Below, piece after piece: positions 11,352-22,770 of a DNA stretch of 64,000 bases. Position 1 is the stretch's first letter, and each line of letters opens with the position of its first letter. A model generated the notes under the pieces. It did no database searches. It saw only the letters and a list, made by a program, of their open reading frames with translations, and was not told where the DNA came from. This stretch comes from Kalmusia sp. IMI 367209 (taxonomy: Eukaryota; Ascomycota; Dothideomycetes; Pleosporales; Didymosphaeriaceae): positions 496,001 to 560,000 of the forward strand of contig JAPEUQ010000009.1 in assembly GCA_027946365.1 (NCBI GenBank), in the 5' to 3' direction. Both the position numbers and the translations under genes were made by a program.

Positions 11352-12326
11352 TTATAAGACCTGACTTTCTGCTGCAACGTCTTGCCCTACTTCTGTGCGC
11401 ACTACAGTTCTCTCCGACTGGCGCACATCTTCGTGCCTATTCGAAATCTTGCCCGCAACTTCCAGATTGCCCTCAACTCCTGCTACTAGGTCGTGCAGTG
11501 CCCCAAAGATATCGCCTTGGCTTCTCTCTCTAGCCTCTTGTAGCTTGGACTCTCCAGGCTGGCCTTTGGCTTTTCCTTTGGTCTTTCCTGGCACCTCGAC
11601 CCCTTCCAGGTGCAGCATGTAGCCCGAATCTGGTGATGATTCGTCGAACGAGGGTGCGATGCGCGTGGATGCATTTGTAATCTGCCAGTCGGGTGACATA
11701 GACTGTGCGTCGATAATAGTCTGCCCGTCGCCGGCAATATCGACGATGATGAAGCGTTCCCTGGTTGCCGGCAGCGGTGGCGGGAGTGGAGACTCAACCG
11801 GCGGCTCTTGAACCTCTTCATCCATGTCCTCCTGCTCTCGATCTTTATCTGATCTCTCGGGCTGCGGTAGGTATTTTGTGTCGTCCAGGCCGAGACTCCG
11901 CATTGCGGCGGCGGTCACGATGACAGGGTCGTCGTCGGCGAAGACGTAGTGGACGAAGGGATGGTAATATTCGCCCGTTGCCGAGTCATCTACAATGGTG
12001 AAGAAGGGTCTAAAGTTTGGCGGTGGCAGAAGCGTCCGCTCAGAGGTGGGTTCTGGGTAGGGTATATCATCGTCGTATTCATAGGCAGCACCGTCTGCCT
12101 GGTACTCTTCGGGCGGTTCGTCTTGCGCATCAGAGGGCTCTTCAAATTGTGCGACGGGCGGCGAGCGCGGCGAGTATGTTTTTGGCGGGATTGGGGATAA
12201 TCTTGAGGGGTTCGGACTCGCAGACATGGCTGGGGTTGGAGCGTGGAGAGGCCGGCCTTGTGGAGCTCGGTGTAGAGCTGTCACCTTATCGATAAGAGGT
12301 ACTGGACAATGCGTTCGCGCGCTCAT
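11352..12326 (-). CDS. Unrecognised acidic, proline-rich protein
   Basis: A single open frame of 324 codons. The N-terminus is Pro- and Ser-rich, followed by an acidic region (AYEYDDDIPYPEP) and a block PNFRPFFTIVDDSATGEYYHPFVHYVFADDDP that looks like a short folded domain. A second structured stretch (RFIIVDIAGDGQTIIDAQSMSPDWQI) follows after another acidic linker. The C-terminus is charged and helix-prone. I do not recognise the family. It could belong to an uncharacterised conserved Pezizomycotina family because the two ordered blocks look selected. The first Met is at 12326; Met34 at 12227 (MSASPNPS) is an equally reasonable start and would drop a weakly protein-like leader. No intron is needed. 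Confidence 0.65.
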   Translation of the reverse strand: MSARTHCPVPLIDKVTALHRAPQGRPLHAPTPAMSASPNPSRLSPIPPKTYSPRSPPVAQFEEPSDAQDEPPEEYQADGAAYEYDDDIPYPEPTSERTLLPPPNFRPFFTIVDDSATGEYYHPFVHYVFADDDPVIVTAAAMRSLGLDDTKYLPQPERSDKDREQEDMDEEVQEPPVESPLPPPLPATRERFIIVDIAGDGQTIIDAQSMSPDWQITNASTRIAPSFDESSPDSGYMLHLEGVEVPGKTKGKAKGQPGESKLQEARERSQGDIFGALHDLVAGVEGNLEVAGKISNRHEDVRQSERTVVRTEVGQDVAAESQVL

Positions 12327-12586
12327 GACGCGAACCTAAATATGATCATATGTTTACCACAGTGCAAATGTAAAAGTTCGAAGTTTTCTTGATTACTCCT
12401 TACGGCAAGGTATAGGGAGTCTTAAGACAACAAAGACTCATTCAAGATAATCAGAGGGGGTATATTCCAACGCCATCATGCAAGTATGCCAACGCCAGCC
12501 ATTATGCTTCCAACAGTGCACCGCAATGTCTTCCAGATACAACAAGGTTGCTATGTATCTAGAGTCAACTCGAAGCGTGTGGTAAA

Positions 12587-13038
12587 TCACATGGGACTCG
12601 TGTCAGGGTTCGGAGCTTGCGCCTCGGTGGTGCCAGCTTCTTGATTCTTGCTCTTGAACGCTGTTCTTGTAAGCGAAGATACCGCCATGGAAAATGAAAA
12701 ACATACGCTGGCGGCACATGGGACACTTCTCTTGTGCGGCTTCCTGTCGTAGCCACGAGAAGATGCAGTGCTGTGTTGATTAGCATGTATTCTCTTCGGC
12801 AAACTAAGATCACATACCATGTGGAAGGAATGATTGCACTCGCCGAGCACTCCCTGATGTTAGTATGTACTAATTCCGTACCATAGGATAACATACACAG
12901 CGGACAGTCGTCGCCTGGGTACTTGCACTTGGAACAGGTGCTGTCATAGGGATTGCGACAGATACCGCAGACGTCGTCGTCTGGCATATCCCAGCGCCAT
13001 GCGGCGACGGCGTTCCACTCCTTAATCGTCACCTTCAT
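12587..13038 (-). CDS. APC11: Anaphase-promoting complex subunit 11 (RING-H2)
   Basis: Four exons (13038-12897, 12849-12818, 12770-12707, 12660-12587) with introns of 47, 47 and 46 bp give 103 aa. The start MKVTIKEWNAVAAWRWDMP is diagnostic of APC11. It is followed by CGICRNPYDSTC, CKYPGDDCPL, GECNHSFHMHC and EKCPMCRQPF, which supply the zinc-binding Cys and His residues of the RING-H2 fold. APC11 is the catalytic RING subunit of the anaphase-promoting complex and recruits the E2 enzyme for cyclin and securin ubiquitination. The first acceptor must be the AG at 12850-12851, not the CAG four bases upstream, to keep LLGECNHS in frame. The short tail after the RING (FKSKNQEAGTTEAQ...) is not conserved. 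The gene is divergent from the sulfurtransferase gene, with 449 bp between them. Confidence 0.95.
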
Positions 13039-13487
13039 TGTGTCGATCTATTTCTGGTTGTCGCAAAAGTTGTCGGGCGGGGCGAGAGATGGTACAGAAA
13101 CAAACAACAGGGATCAGCGGGGAAGGCGCGTGTGCCAATGCTGAACCCTGAGCTGCAGCAGCTCCTTCCCCACTTTTCCCGAATGACGGAATCCACGCTA
13201 GGGTGTTATCACCATTTACACCGCACCGTTATCGGGAGCTCCTCTCCACAGCACAATGCAAAATAGTATGACTAACTCACAACTGTAGTCTGAACAGCCA
13301 GGTAAGTAAATTTGTCAATTCCAATGCCACATAGAGAGGAGCGGCAGCACTAGCGAAGCGCATGCGCGCTCATCCGTAAGCTTGAGCTACTTCGGAACAT
13401 ACAGAGAGCTATCTGCCCCAACATTCGTAGTTCCACTTCTTCTATGCACTATCCACAGACCATTGACGACCCACTCCAGCTTTCAAC
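13039..13487. promoter_or_regulatory. Shared promoter region of APC11 and the sulfurtransferase
   Basis: A 449 bp divergent intergenic stretch. No specific factor site is claimed. Confidence 0.45.
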
Positions 13488-14549
13488 ATGCTCGTAACAA
13501 GCTTCCGACTCACCTTCCGTCCCCTCTCCTCCTTCTCCGCCGTCCGGTCACAGACGGTAGGTAGACGCGCCATGTCTCAGTACACCCTCTCCTCCTACAT
13601 CGTCACCCCCGCCGAACTCGACTCCGCCCTCAAGAAGAACGTCTTCAGCAAGCTCTCGACTGCACCGAAGATCATCCCGCTCTGCGCATCGTGGTTTTTG
13701 CCCAACGATGGGCGCACCGGCATTGACACCTTCCGGGAGAGCCGCATTCCCCACGCTCGCTTCTTCGACTTGGACGAGGTCAAGGACCAGAATTCTCCAT
13801 ACCCGCATATGCTGCCCTCGGCAAAGGACTTCGCGAACGCAATGGGTCGGCTTGGCATTCGCCAGGACGATAGCGTTGTTGTCTACGATTCGAAGGAGCT
13901 AGGCATATTCTCTGCGCCGCGGGTAGCATGGACTCTGCAAGTCTTTGGCCATCCAAATGTACACATCCTGAACAACTTCCGCACATGGACCAGGGACAAC
14001 TTCCCGACCGAGAGCGGAGAGCCAGATGAGCCGCAAAGGGTCAGCTATCCGGTTCCCGAGCTTGACCAGAGCAAGGTCGCTGCTTTCGAGGAAGTCAAGG
14101 ACATCGTGAAGGAACTGGGTAAGGAGGGTGCCGATGAGGTACAGGTGTTGGATGCCAGGCCTGCCGGCCGTTGGGCGGGTACCGACCCAGAACCCCGAGA
14201 AGGTGCGTATTCTTCATCGGTCTTATGATTGCTGATGCTGACATGTGTAGGCATTGAGTCTGGTCATATGCCCCAGTCCACAAACGTAGCCACAAATTAT
14301 CTCCTCCATCCAGAAGACAAGACGCTCTTGCCTCCAGCTGAACTCAAAAAAGTCTTCGAGAAGTTGGGCGTCGACCCATCCAAGCCCATCATTAGCAGCT
14401 GCGGCACAGGTGTCACTGCTGCCATTGTGGATACTGCCCTGACAGAAGCCGGCTACCCACAACAGAACAGACGAATCTACGACGGCAGCTGGACGGAGTG
14501 GGCGCAGCGAGTCAAGCCCACCGAGGGCCTCATCCGCAAATCCCTCTGA
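13488..14549 (+). CDS. Rhodanese-type sulfurtransferase (3-mercaptopyruvate sulfurtransferase/TUM1-like)
   Basis: Exons 13488-14202 and 14251-14549 (48 bp intron) encode 337 aa with two rhodanese domains. The inactive N-terminal domain includes SWFLPND, RIPHARFFDLDEV and DSVVVYDSKELGIFSAPR. The C-terminal domain carries the catalytic Cys in SSCGTGVTA. The CG[ST]GVT loop fits mercaptopyruvate sulfurtransferases better than thiosulfate sulfurtransferases (CRKGVT), so a TUM1-like role in sulfur transfer for tRNA thiolation or cyanide detoxification is likely. The first 28 residues are basic, hydroxylated and almost free of acids, as in a mitochondrial presequence. Met29 at 13572 (MSQYTLSSYIV) begins the conserved part, so leaky scanning could give mitochondrial and cytosolic forms. 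Confidence 0.9.
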
Positions 14550-14731
14550 GTAGTCATTGCACGCGAAGGACTTTCAAAACAAGAATGATACCCCCTTCTC
14601 TGTCGATATTAGCCTCCAAAGCTCTGTATCTAACAAACCTTTTGAGCGGAAATTCGTCTATGCCCATGTATGGCGCTTAATAGCAGCGATGAGATAATGA
14701 ACAATGCAATCAAAAGTTCGAATTAACCCAC

Positions 14732-15692
14732 CTACCATTGAATATCCTTCCCAAAACGATCCAAAAATCGTCCAGTATCATCCAAACCCGCACCCCTGAC
14801 GACCCTTAGGCACGCCTCCAGACTGTGCTCCGCACTAATAGCGCCTTCCTCCTTCCACTGTACAAGCCCTGTCTCCACCCGCCCCGGGTGTAACCCCAGA
14901 AACACGACACCCTTGACATCAATACTAAAAGATTTGATTACAGCGTTCAGCGCTGCTTTGCTTGTCCGGTACGCGTACCCTCCGCCGATGGTGTTCGCAC
15001 CCACGGAGCCCATGCGCGAGGACATGACGATTACCTTTGGGGGATGGGCGCCTGTTGTAGTGGCGTAGGAAGCAGCGCGCTGGAGGTGCGGGAGAAGTGT
15101 GCGTATCGTAGCTAGAACTGTGTCAATAGCCAATTAAAGCAAGAGAAGAGGCAAATAAAGAGAAAGGGTCGAATGATTCAGAAGCATATTCCACGGAGAA
15201 ACAACATTAGGAAAATTCGACTCACAAAATGCGCCCCATGCATTAACTTCAAATGTCCTCATGATAGTCTTCTTATCCATAACCTCTAACGTCTCCGCCG
15301 CAGCAACGTCTTTCTTTTCTTCTGCTATCGATGGGACGAGCCCGCGAATTCCGGCTGACTGTATCACTATCCCCATCAAAATCGCCCATCAGTAAATCTT
15401 CACCCATTCACACATGGACTATATGTCACATGAGACGGTTGGCGTACTTACATATATGTACCGGCAAATCCCCCAACTCCTTGGACACAGCAGCAAGCGC
15501 CTCCTCATCCGTAACATCCACCTCGTAAAACTTCACATTCTTCAGCTGCTCTACAGCCGGTGGTAAAGGAGAAACATCGAGCGCGAGCACGCGCGTCGAC
15601 GGCTGCGCAGCGTAGTGTTTCGCGAACGCGAGCCCGAGGCCGGACGATGCGCCCGTAATAGCTACCACGCGCTCCATCTCTTCAATCTTCAC
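14732..15692 (-). CDS. Short-chain dehydrogenase/reductase
   Basis: Three exons (15692-15452, 15366-15226, 15117-14732) with introns of 85 and 108 bp give 255 aa. The nucleotide-binding motif TGASSGLG is at about residues 14-21. The catalytic Ser is in VIVMSSRMGS and the Tyr-x3-Lys in YAYRTSK. The usual NNAG motif reads QSAG here, after the first splice. PGRVETGL matches the conserved PG motif that follows the active site. These enzymes use NAD(P)H to interconvert alcohols and ketones; the substrate cannot be told. Met6 at 15677 (MERVVAITG) is a better-looking start than the frame's first Met. The introns are longer than the local norm but both joins restore SDR sequence. It is divergent from the flavin-reductase-like gene. 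Confidence 0.85.
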
Positions 15693-16342
15693 ACACGATC
15701 CCTCTCAGAATATACTGTCCTCTGTATCCAAGTCGTGCTGGCCCCTTAGGCAAAGAGAACCGTGAGCGGAAACTAAGCGAAGCAATACCTCATCCAGCAT
15801 GCGCAGAACGCAGTGCAACGCGAAGAAAACTAATAATCCACTGCACGACACTAGTGTACGCGCATTAGCGTAGCCCTGTTTCGTACTTTGTACCTGATTA
15901 GTCCACGACTCGAGTTTTACCGAAGTGGGCTGCCGGAGGTGCGGGTCTTTGTTCCCCCGCAATGTGGGGTGCCCGAGGGAAGTAGGTTGTAGCCTGGGGC
16001 AGAACAAACATTACATGACGTTTTCTGGAGGCTTCTTCCTTTGATCATTGTTTCCTTGATTGTGGTCATCGAATCTACAAGGGCGGGTATTTTTTTTTTG
16101 TTAAGCTTGCTGGAAACATGTTTTATGAGCCTGGGAAAACGGATCATGGGCTGCCTCATGATCCTTTCAAGGTATGTTCGCTGTGGAGAATCAAGGTTAA
16201 TATGCGCATGAGCGTACTTTGCCTGATCTCGTTCATACCTTAGTCGCCCCTTTTTGTACTTGTCACACGCTCGCTGCTTTGGTCCCTCCCAAGTCATTTT
16301 CACATAGCATGTGCCAAGCGAAAAACAAAGAGCATATATCAA
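15693..16342. promoter_or_regulatory. Shared upstream region of the dehydrogenase and flavin-reductase-like genes
   Basis: About 650 bp between two divergent genes. A T-rich run lies at 16090-16099. No gene is supported here, although the true start of the flavin-reductase-like gene might lie in its right end. Confidence 0.4.
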
Positions 16343-17131
16343 ATGCAAAAGCATCCACGTATCTGCTTATGCCTTCAGTCTCTTCTCACGACCGATTCCG
16401 CACTAAGTGTCTTCAATCCTAACATACCCCAGGCATGCGTAATCCCTCGCCCCATAGGCTGGATATCTACCCTCTCCCCCACCGGCACCGCCAATCTAGC
16501 CCCCTACTCCCAATTCAATAATCTTACCTTCGACCCGCCCTACGTCATGTTCAGCGCCAATCAGACGCCCTCCGCTGCCCAGAAAGACACCGTCGTCAAC
16601 GTCGAAGCCACGGGGGTTTTCTGCTGGAACCTTGCGACCTACGCTCTGAAAGATGCTGTCAATGCGACGTCAGAGCAGACACCACCTGAAGTCGACGAGT
16701 TCGAGAAAGCTGGGCTAGAGAAGGAGGATTCAAAGATGAGTGACGTGCTTGTGAAAGGGGTGAGGACGAAGGTGCCTATGGTGAAGAAGAGCCCGATTAA
16801 GTTCGAGTGTACACATTATTCGACGATACGGCTGCCGGGCAATCCGCCTATGGGCGCGGTGGATGTAGTCATTGGCCGTGTGATTGGGATCCACATTGAC
16901 GAGGGTGTTTTGACGAATGGGAGGATCGATGTGAGTAAGACGGTCCCAATTGCAAGATGCGGGTATTTTGAGTATACGGCGGTGCGGGAGGTCTTTGAGA
17001 TGCGTATTCCTGGAGATGATCCGAGCCGCTTTGCGGGGCTAGAAGGGAGTATCAAAGGTAATAGAGAGATTCAAAAACAGAGAGAAGACAAGCAAGAATT
17101 AGAAAATAGCGGACGCGGGGCGGAGGGTTAA
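16343..17131 (+). CDS. Flavin-reductase-like FMN-binding protein, start uncertain
   Basis: An open frame of 262 codons. From about residue 30 it matches the flavin reductase-like split-barrel family: NPNIPQACVIPRPIGWISTLSP, then APYSQFNNLTFDPPYVMFSANQ, the GVFCWNLATYAL block and a later GNPPMGAVDVVIGRVIGIHID. These proteins bind FMN and often reduce flavin for partner oxygenases; the partner here is unknown. The first 25 residues (MQKHPRICLCLQSLLTTD...) do not look like the family's usual Phe-Tyr-x-Pro start. A short upstream exon is therefore probable, but I could not fix its splice site. The C-terminus is a charged, low-complexity tail after residue 235. Confidence 0.75.
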   Translation: MQKHPRICLCLQSLLTTDSALSVFNPNIPQACVIPRPIGWISTLSPTGTANLAPYSQFNNLTFDPPYVMFSANQTPSAAQKDTVVNVEATGVFCWNLATYALKDAVNATSEQTPPEVDEFEKAGLEKEDSKMSDVLVKGVRTKVPMVKKSPIKFECTHYSTIRLPGNPPMGAVDVVIGRVIGIHIDEGVLTNGRIDVSKTVPIARCGYFEYTAVREVFEMRIPGDDPSRFAGLEGSIKGNREIQKQREDKQELENSGRGAEG

Positions 17132-17530
17132 GGCGAACTTTTAGTGGCTGGAATAAAAGCCATCCGTTCGCTATGGCTCTAGAGCTCTCCGCGACGCGCT
17201 CAGACTCGGATAGAGAGCCGTTCACTTATGACTAGAAGCTGTATGTATGGAACTTCTTGCCACTCGAATGTTATGAGTCCGCTCATGAGGCTCCGTCGCT
17301 CGTAGGCACTCGCCATTTGCTGGTGCCACCGGCCCTGTCCACGATATGACGCTTAGCTATTGCATCAAGTGGCCTCTTGGCCCCGCTCAGCTAATGTGGT
17401 AAAAGATAGCGTGCGATCCTAGATATCAATAATCCAAAGTTTCAGCTCCTGCCCTTGTCGTCGGTCTCCGCACGCCCAAAGGCGCTGCCTCCAGCAACCC
17501 GCCGGTGCCAAATTCAGCCTCTACGCAATT

Positions 17531-17704
17531 AAAAAAACATTCCACCTCCAGGGTTCGAACATTAGCAAAATGCTAACCCGACCTGGCCAGGGTCGGGACC
17601 GCCAAGCTAAAGCTTAGACCGGTTTTCAAGTACTGGGGAGCCATACTTACTGCTGCTGATCCGGTCCTTTGACCACTCCGCCGCGTTGCTCGGGCCTGGT
17701 TACC
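17531..17704 (-). repeat. Pol III-like (tRNA-like) repeat, copy 1
   Basis: Read on the minus strand, the element has an A-box-like GGCGGAGTGGTCAAAGG, then a B-box-like TGTTCGAACCCTGG, and ends in a run of seven T (plus-strand A at 17531-17537), which would terminate Pol III. The boxes are about 110 bases apart, and the bases flanking the B-box do not form a tRNA T-stem. It is therefore not a normal tRNA gene. A second copy lies at 20694-20901. A SINE-type element or a tRNA relic are the likely explanations. Confidence 0.5.
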
Positions 17705-20693
17705 TCCGCGAAAGTATTTTGCAAAATCGGCGTTTATATAGACGATAATAATCGAGGACTGTTTGTGGAGATACCTTAGAACCGAGGGGTTGGTGCGGGG
17801 ACGTGGCTGCCTTCACTTGTTCACACCTTGGTCTTGTGCGCTGTCGTTTGGCGTTGGCATGGCAGGAGCGACATGTCTCCCTCAAAGCCTCAGGACGGCC
17901 TGGCAATAGACCAACCGAGGAGCAGTAGCAACGGTCCATGTTCGGGCCTCAGGCTGTGAGATACGCGTCATGTAGCGGGCAATGCAGGCTACGACAGCAG
18001 CTCGCCTTCGCTTTGGAGAAGCAAATCCGCTGCGAGACTCTGGCCTCCGTGAAGCCAGCAGCCCTGATTCAGAGACCCGAAGAAGACCAGCCGGCAGGTG
18101 CTGCCATTTCCGGGATATAAGGGTGCAGGGATGTTCAACCCCATTGGTAAATACCTGGAAACATGCATCGACTTCAGATGTATCGGGTCCGAAGGTTTTA
18201 AGGAGAGCAGCCTCAACCTAGAAACAGCAGATATCCGTGGAATCGAAAGGTTCGCCTCTTGAGAATCTCGATCGTCATCGGAAAGCAGCCATCTACAGTA
18301 ATATTGAGGTACATAGCTCAATGTCTCTTTAAATATTCTGAACGTCTCCGGTCCTTTTGCTGCCTTTGGCGATGAGTCTAAGTATAGACCACTTATACGT
18401 TTGAGCGGATCAGAAGGTATGCATCGACTGTGAACATCTTCCGCGCCATGAATATTGAATGCATGGAGCCGAGGATGACTGACTATTTTAAATCAGGGAT
18501 TCTCGGCAGATAGGCTGGCCAGCAGTGGCGTCAAGTGTCGTTCATCTTCTCCCTTTCATGTTGGACGTGGGCTTCCATGATGCATCGGAGATAAGAAGGT
18601 CCTCGGAGATAACGGGACTTGTAAAATCGCAGCCTCGCGTGCACAGCGTCCTAGCACCAATCACCATCATACCTCTAACCTGCTCCCTTTAGGTTTGTTC
18701 TTATGTGTAAACTCCTAGATTCTCATGAATCTCCTCTAAATCTCAAGACTTCAGTAATGGTCTTGATATCGTTGATTAAGGATTCAGAGAGGCTCTGCGC
18801 GTGATTTGGGCGGCACGTGCTTTAATGTCGATAATCTTCACACATTACATCGGAAGGAACTTGTAGCATGCCGTGAATATAGATGTACGTGTACGATATC
18901 GTCTTGTATGGAGAGGAAATTGCTCTCAGGTTTCTGAAAGTGTCGACCCGGGCTATTCTTGAAGACGTTCGTACCTCATTGAACGTAATGATTGCGATAG
19001 CAATGTGGTATCGAATATGGCTGTTCAAGATAGGTGTGATGATTGAACATGTCTCATAGGGCAGGTGGTTGGTCTTTCTACATACCAACCGCCAGGAACG
19101 TAGTCCGCTGCACTAAGTAGATACCGAAGTCTTCGTTTTCGATTTGTAAAGTCGCGACGAGCCTTGTCCAAGGTCACAATGAATCTTGAATCAAAGGAGA
19201 AATTGACGTGCTGCCGCTGTAAGAATTTAATGAAGAAGTAAGGTCATGTCTTGTACAAGGTGTTTCGCATCAAGCCACAGCGCATGTGTAGTAGTCGAGA
19301 ATTACTGGACAGGAGCGATAAGCTATGTACGACTCCGTCAACAATTGTACGTATTCATAATGTCGATTGCATCGATTTGAGCCGAAGCTGAAAGCTGATC
19401 TCAGGAATTGGTCATTCTGTCGTATCTGCGATTTCCTGAAAGCGGGCTGTCATAATGCGCTGCTGCCAAGACTGTCAATAAGTGCATGGAATTGGAGCTT
19501 TTCCCGGAAACATTTCGGTTCCTACGGGGTACAGCTCGCCGTCCTAGGCTGCCGTACAGTTCTTTGTACCACGTGGAGCTGGATTGTCCAAGATTACAAG
19601 GTCGTTCCTGATACGAGGATTGTCATAGGTAGATGCGAGATATTTTTCGTGCTAAAGCTAGCATATTCCCGCAATTTTTGAAAGGTGCTTGATACACGCT
19701 CAGCCTCTCTAATAGCCCCGCTTGAGCCTCAGATGGAATTCCAATGGTGTAGGCTGGACGGCAGATCATATCAAGATAAACTTGGCTACGTTCAGGCAGG
19801 CTCTTTATACCAATTCCAGAATCCTCGTGTACGATTGATTGGGATTAGGACTCTCCAGAGCTTAGGACGCGCGTGTTCGAGCTGAAGCAGCCGTATGAAT
19901 AACGCCTTCGCACTGCGCCAAGGCATTCACATCTTCTAAATTCGCGAGGCTTGTGAATGTACGGCTATAGCAGTAAATGCATATAAATCGCATCTGACAG
20001 CTCCTGGCGTTCTAAACCGACCTTTGCAACGAAAGGTAACGCAGTATGCGCTGTGAATCTTGCTAAGATGCGCATAGTGTCATTTTCGTGTTGCTGGCCT
20101 CTTTCTCCCTACACATCCAAAAAATTTGATATTTTAGGTCTGTGCTTTGGCAATTGGCGAAAGCGTGCGCCCCATTCCCGGATTTGACTTTGGTGGTGCA
20201 TGTGTGGCAACCTGCGAATCCAGGATTGATAGCCAGCTCAGACACGATAGGTCTTAAGCTATTATAATTAGATTCGAAGACCAGCTCTTCCTCCTTAGAA
20301 CGTGTTCCATTCATCCAGAACTCCATAACCACTGAGGTGGTCAAGCTTCGCTCTCTGACCATTGGCGTACGCAACGGGATCGCTGAGAAGCATGTTCTGA
20401 TAGAGTTTCAGAAACCCTGTGTGAGGACTATCCGGGACAACCCAGCCAAAGAGAGCATTGTCACTTCTATGTGGGGACTATCCCGGCAGGAAATCATGCA
20501 GATAGAGCGCTTTTGATCTCTTCATGCGCCTCTTCAAAAGTCAGCCTTGCCAGACCGCAAAACTGCCTCTGGCATCTGTCTCCGCAATGTTGCCCTATAG
20601 GCGCAAAAAGAGCATCTATATTTTATAAGTCAGCCTATGCATCTCGCAATATCTTCTCAGGTTGGTATTGGTGCTGTGAAGCTCAACGCCAAC

Positions 20694-20901
20694 AAAAAAA
20701 CATAAAAGAATATAGGGTTCGAACAAACGCGATTTTCAAAAATAAAAATTGGCAAAAGAAACCGGCCGAAGCGTCCGGAAGAAACCCCTCCTGTACAATG
20801 GGATTTACTTTTTGGGGCAGAACAGAAATCACAAGGGGGAACTCACTTCTGGATAGAGGCCACTTTACCACTCCGCCACTTACAGCCGCCGGCCTGGTTA
20901 C
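20694..20901 (-). repeat. Pol III-like (tRNA-like) repeat, copy 2
   Basis: It shares with copy 1 the terminal AAAAAAACAT (plus strand), the GGGTTCGAAC block 10-11 bases later, and an end block CTTTACCACTCCGCC...GGCCTGGTTACC. The middle is diverged and about 35 bases longer. The order of A-box-like, B-box-like and T-run motifs on the minus strand is the same. Confidence 0.5.
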
Positions 20902-22770
20902 CATTGGCGAAAGAAAACCTCAATTAGACAATTAATATAGACCACCAAAAGTCGGTTACTTCCTGTTTTGTGGGTGCGGTGAGAGATAGGCGGGGTAGGC
21001 AGCTGCCCCAGGTGACGCAGGAGTCCGCTTAACATCTTGTCTATGTGCGCGCCATAGAGGTGACCACTGTGCCTTGTCTGGCAGTACGACTTGCTCGTGC
21101 TGCTCGAGGAAGGAACATCATGTACAAGGTCGCAAACGACATGCAGCACGTAGCAACGTCGGCATTGCACATAGCTATAACGCCTCTTCTTACATCTGCT
21201 CTTGAAAACAAACTGAGAGTAGAGCGGATGACTACTGTTTCAAGCCCTTTGCATCTCCTAAAGGACCAATGCGGAGTCTTGAATAACAGATTGCACATTT
21301 GTGTGCATGCAACATGACAGTAAACACGCTCCGGTTCACATCGTGGCACTCAAAAGGGACAACAGAGGGCTGCTGCTCGCGGCAGGGGCGTAGACCTTAT
21401 TTGTGCCTCACCATTGCAGCACTCAGGTCGCAATCTCTGTTCCATCTTCATTTGATAGAACGCACATTACGATGGGGCTTCGGTTGACCATGCTCGGTGT
21501 GCCATCCGCTCCACTTTTGATCTTAGATATGACCAGCCCGCTTTCTTATTTGCAAAGGTTGCTTTTGGGAGTTGAGCAGCTGGTGAGGTGCATTATAAGC
21601 GCCTGAGCTGCAGATAGGCAGACCTAGTTGAGATTGGCTGGACTACATCTCAACCTCATCGAGTGCAAGCTTGGTGAGGGCGGCCCTGATGTACGGCCTT
21701 AGTGAGTCTCGCGCGGCCTTCTCTTGACCTGCCGCCTCCACCCCACCACATCACACACCAACACGCCAGAACCGCACCTCGCCTACAGCAAGAGCTTCAT
21801 GATTTTTAAGTTCTCTCAGTGTGTATCTCACTCCGATTTGTAGGCTATCTTGAGAGCCTCGAGCCGACGAAACCTTCTCGCCTTCGAAAAGACGGCCACG
21901 AGCAATTTGCTCGCAACCAGGGTTCCTTCTACAGCAGCGACCACGAGACGAAGCAGCGACTCAGTTCGCACGATTGCCACTGAGAGCGCCGGCAATTTGA
22001 GGTAAGTGCGAGATATGCCAACAGTAGCATGCTACCATGACTGGCGCTAAGCGGCAGAAGCGCAGGCAAGGCGGCGCGGCACGGCGCAAAGCCCGCTGCC
22101 TCTCCACCCTCCATCTTGTTCTCTATACTGTAGAGACCACTGACTTTGACCATAGGGAGTTGAGAGGCGCACCGTAAATCAATTGTCGACCATTGTGTGG
22201 AGATCCAGCCGCAGCACCACGGGTCCATGACGAAAAGATGGAGCAGCTGCAGATAGCCTTGACACTAATATTCGATTCCGAAGACTCCTCAAAGTCCCCA
22301 TTGCACATCGACCCTCCGAATCGGGCAGAGCGGGTACAGATGTCTCATCGTGAAAGAATCAGCAAGCGGCGGCTCAGCCGATCTATAGCGAAATAAACAA
22401 ACACACCCGCAGGAGACTTCAACGAAAGAAGTTCGGAACTCGCCGAGCTCCTTCAATTGCAACGGCTAGTGCTTTCGGATCTGTCACACTTGGGCGTCGT
22501 CGCGTATTCAAAGGCGCGTGTGGACATGATTGAACATGCAGCTTGTAGTGGCAGGACTCCTATGACTGAGCACTTCGGCAATGATTCCTTCAGAGCTCAA
22601 GTCGACGGGCGCGACTCGGCAGATTGCACGAAGATTACGCAGTTCGGATCGAGCTTCGCGGCGAATCCGCTTCCACCGACTCTGCAGCATCTTTCTCATT
22701 TCGATTGGGCTGCGATCTTCACATGCTGTAGACAATCTATGGGTCAGCAGCCCCTGTTTCGACTGAACTG

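Noticed and set aside
17540..17600. Possible tRNA gene on the minus strand
   Set aside because: The B-box-like motif is present, but flanking bases do not form a T-stem and the A-box-like motif is about 110 bases away.
20063..20374. Minus-strand frame of 103 codons
   Set aside because: No recognised domain, no signal peptide and no splice partner inside the gene-poor island.
20420..20490. Imperfect direct repeat GTGAGGACTATCC / GTGGGGACTATCC about 50 bp apart
   Set aside because: Too short and isolated to support an element or a regulatory site.
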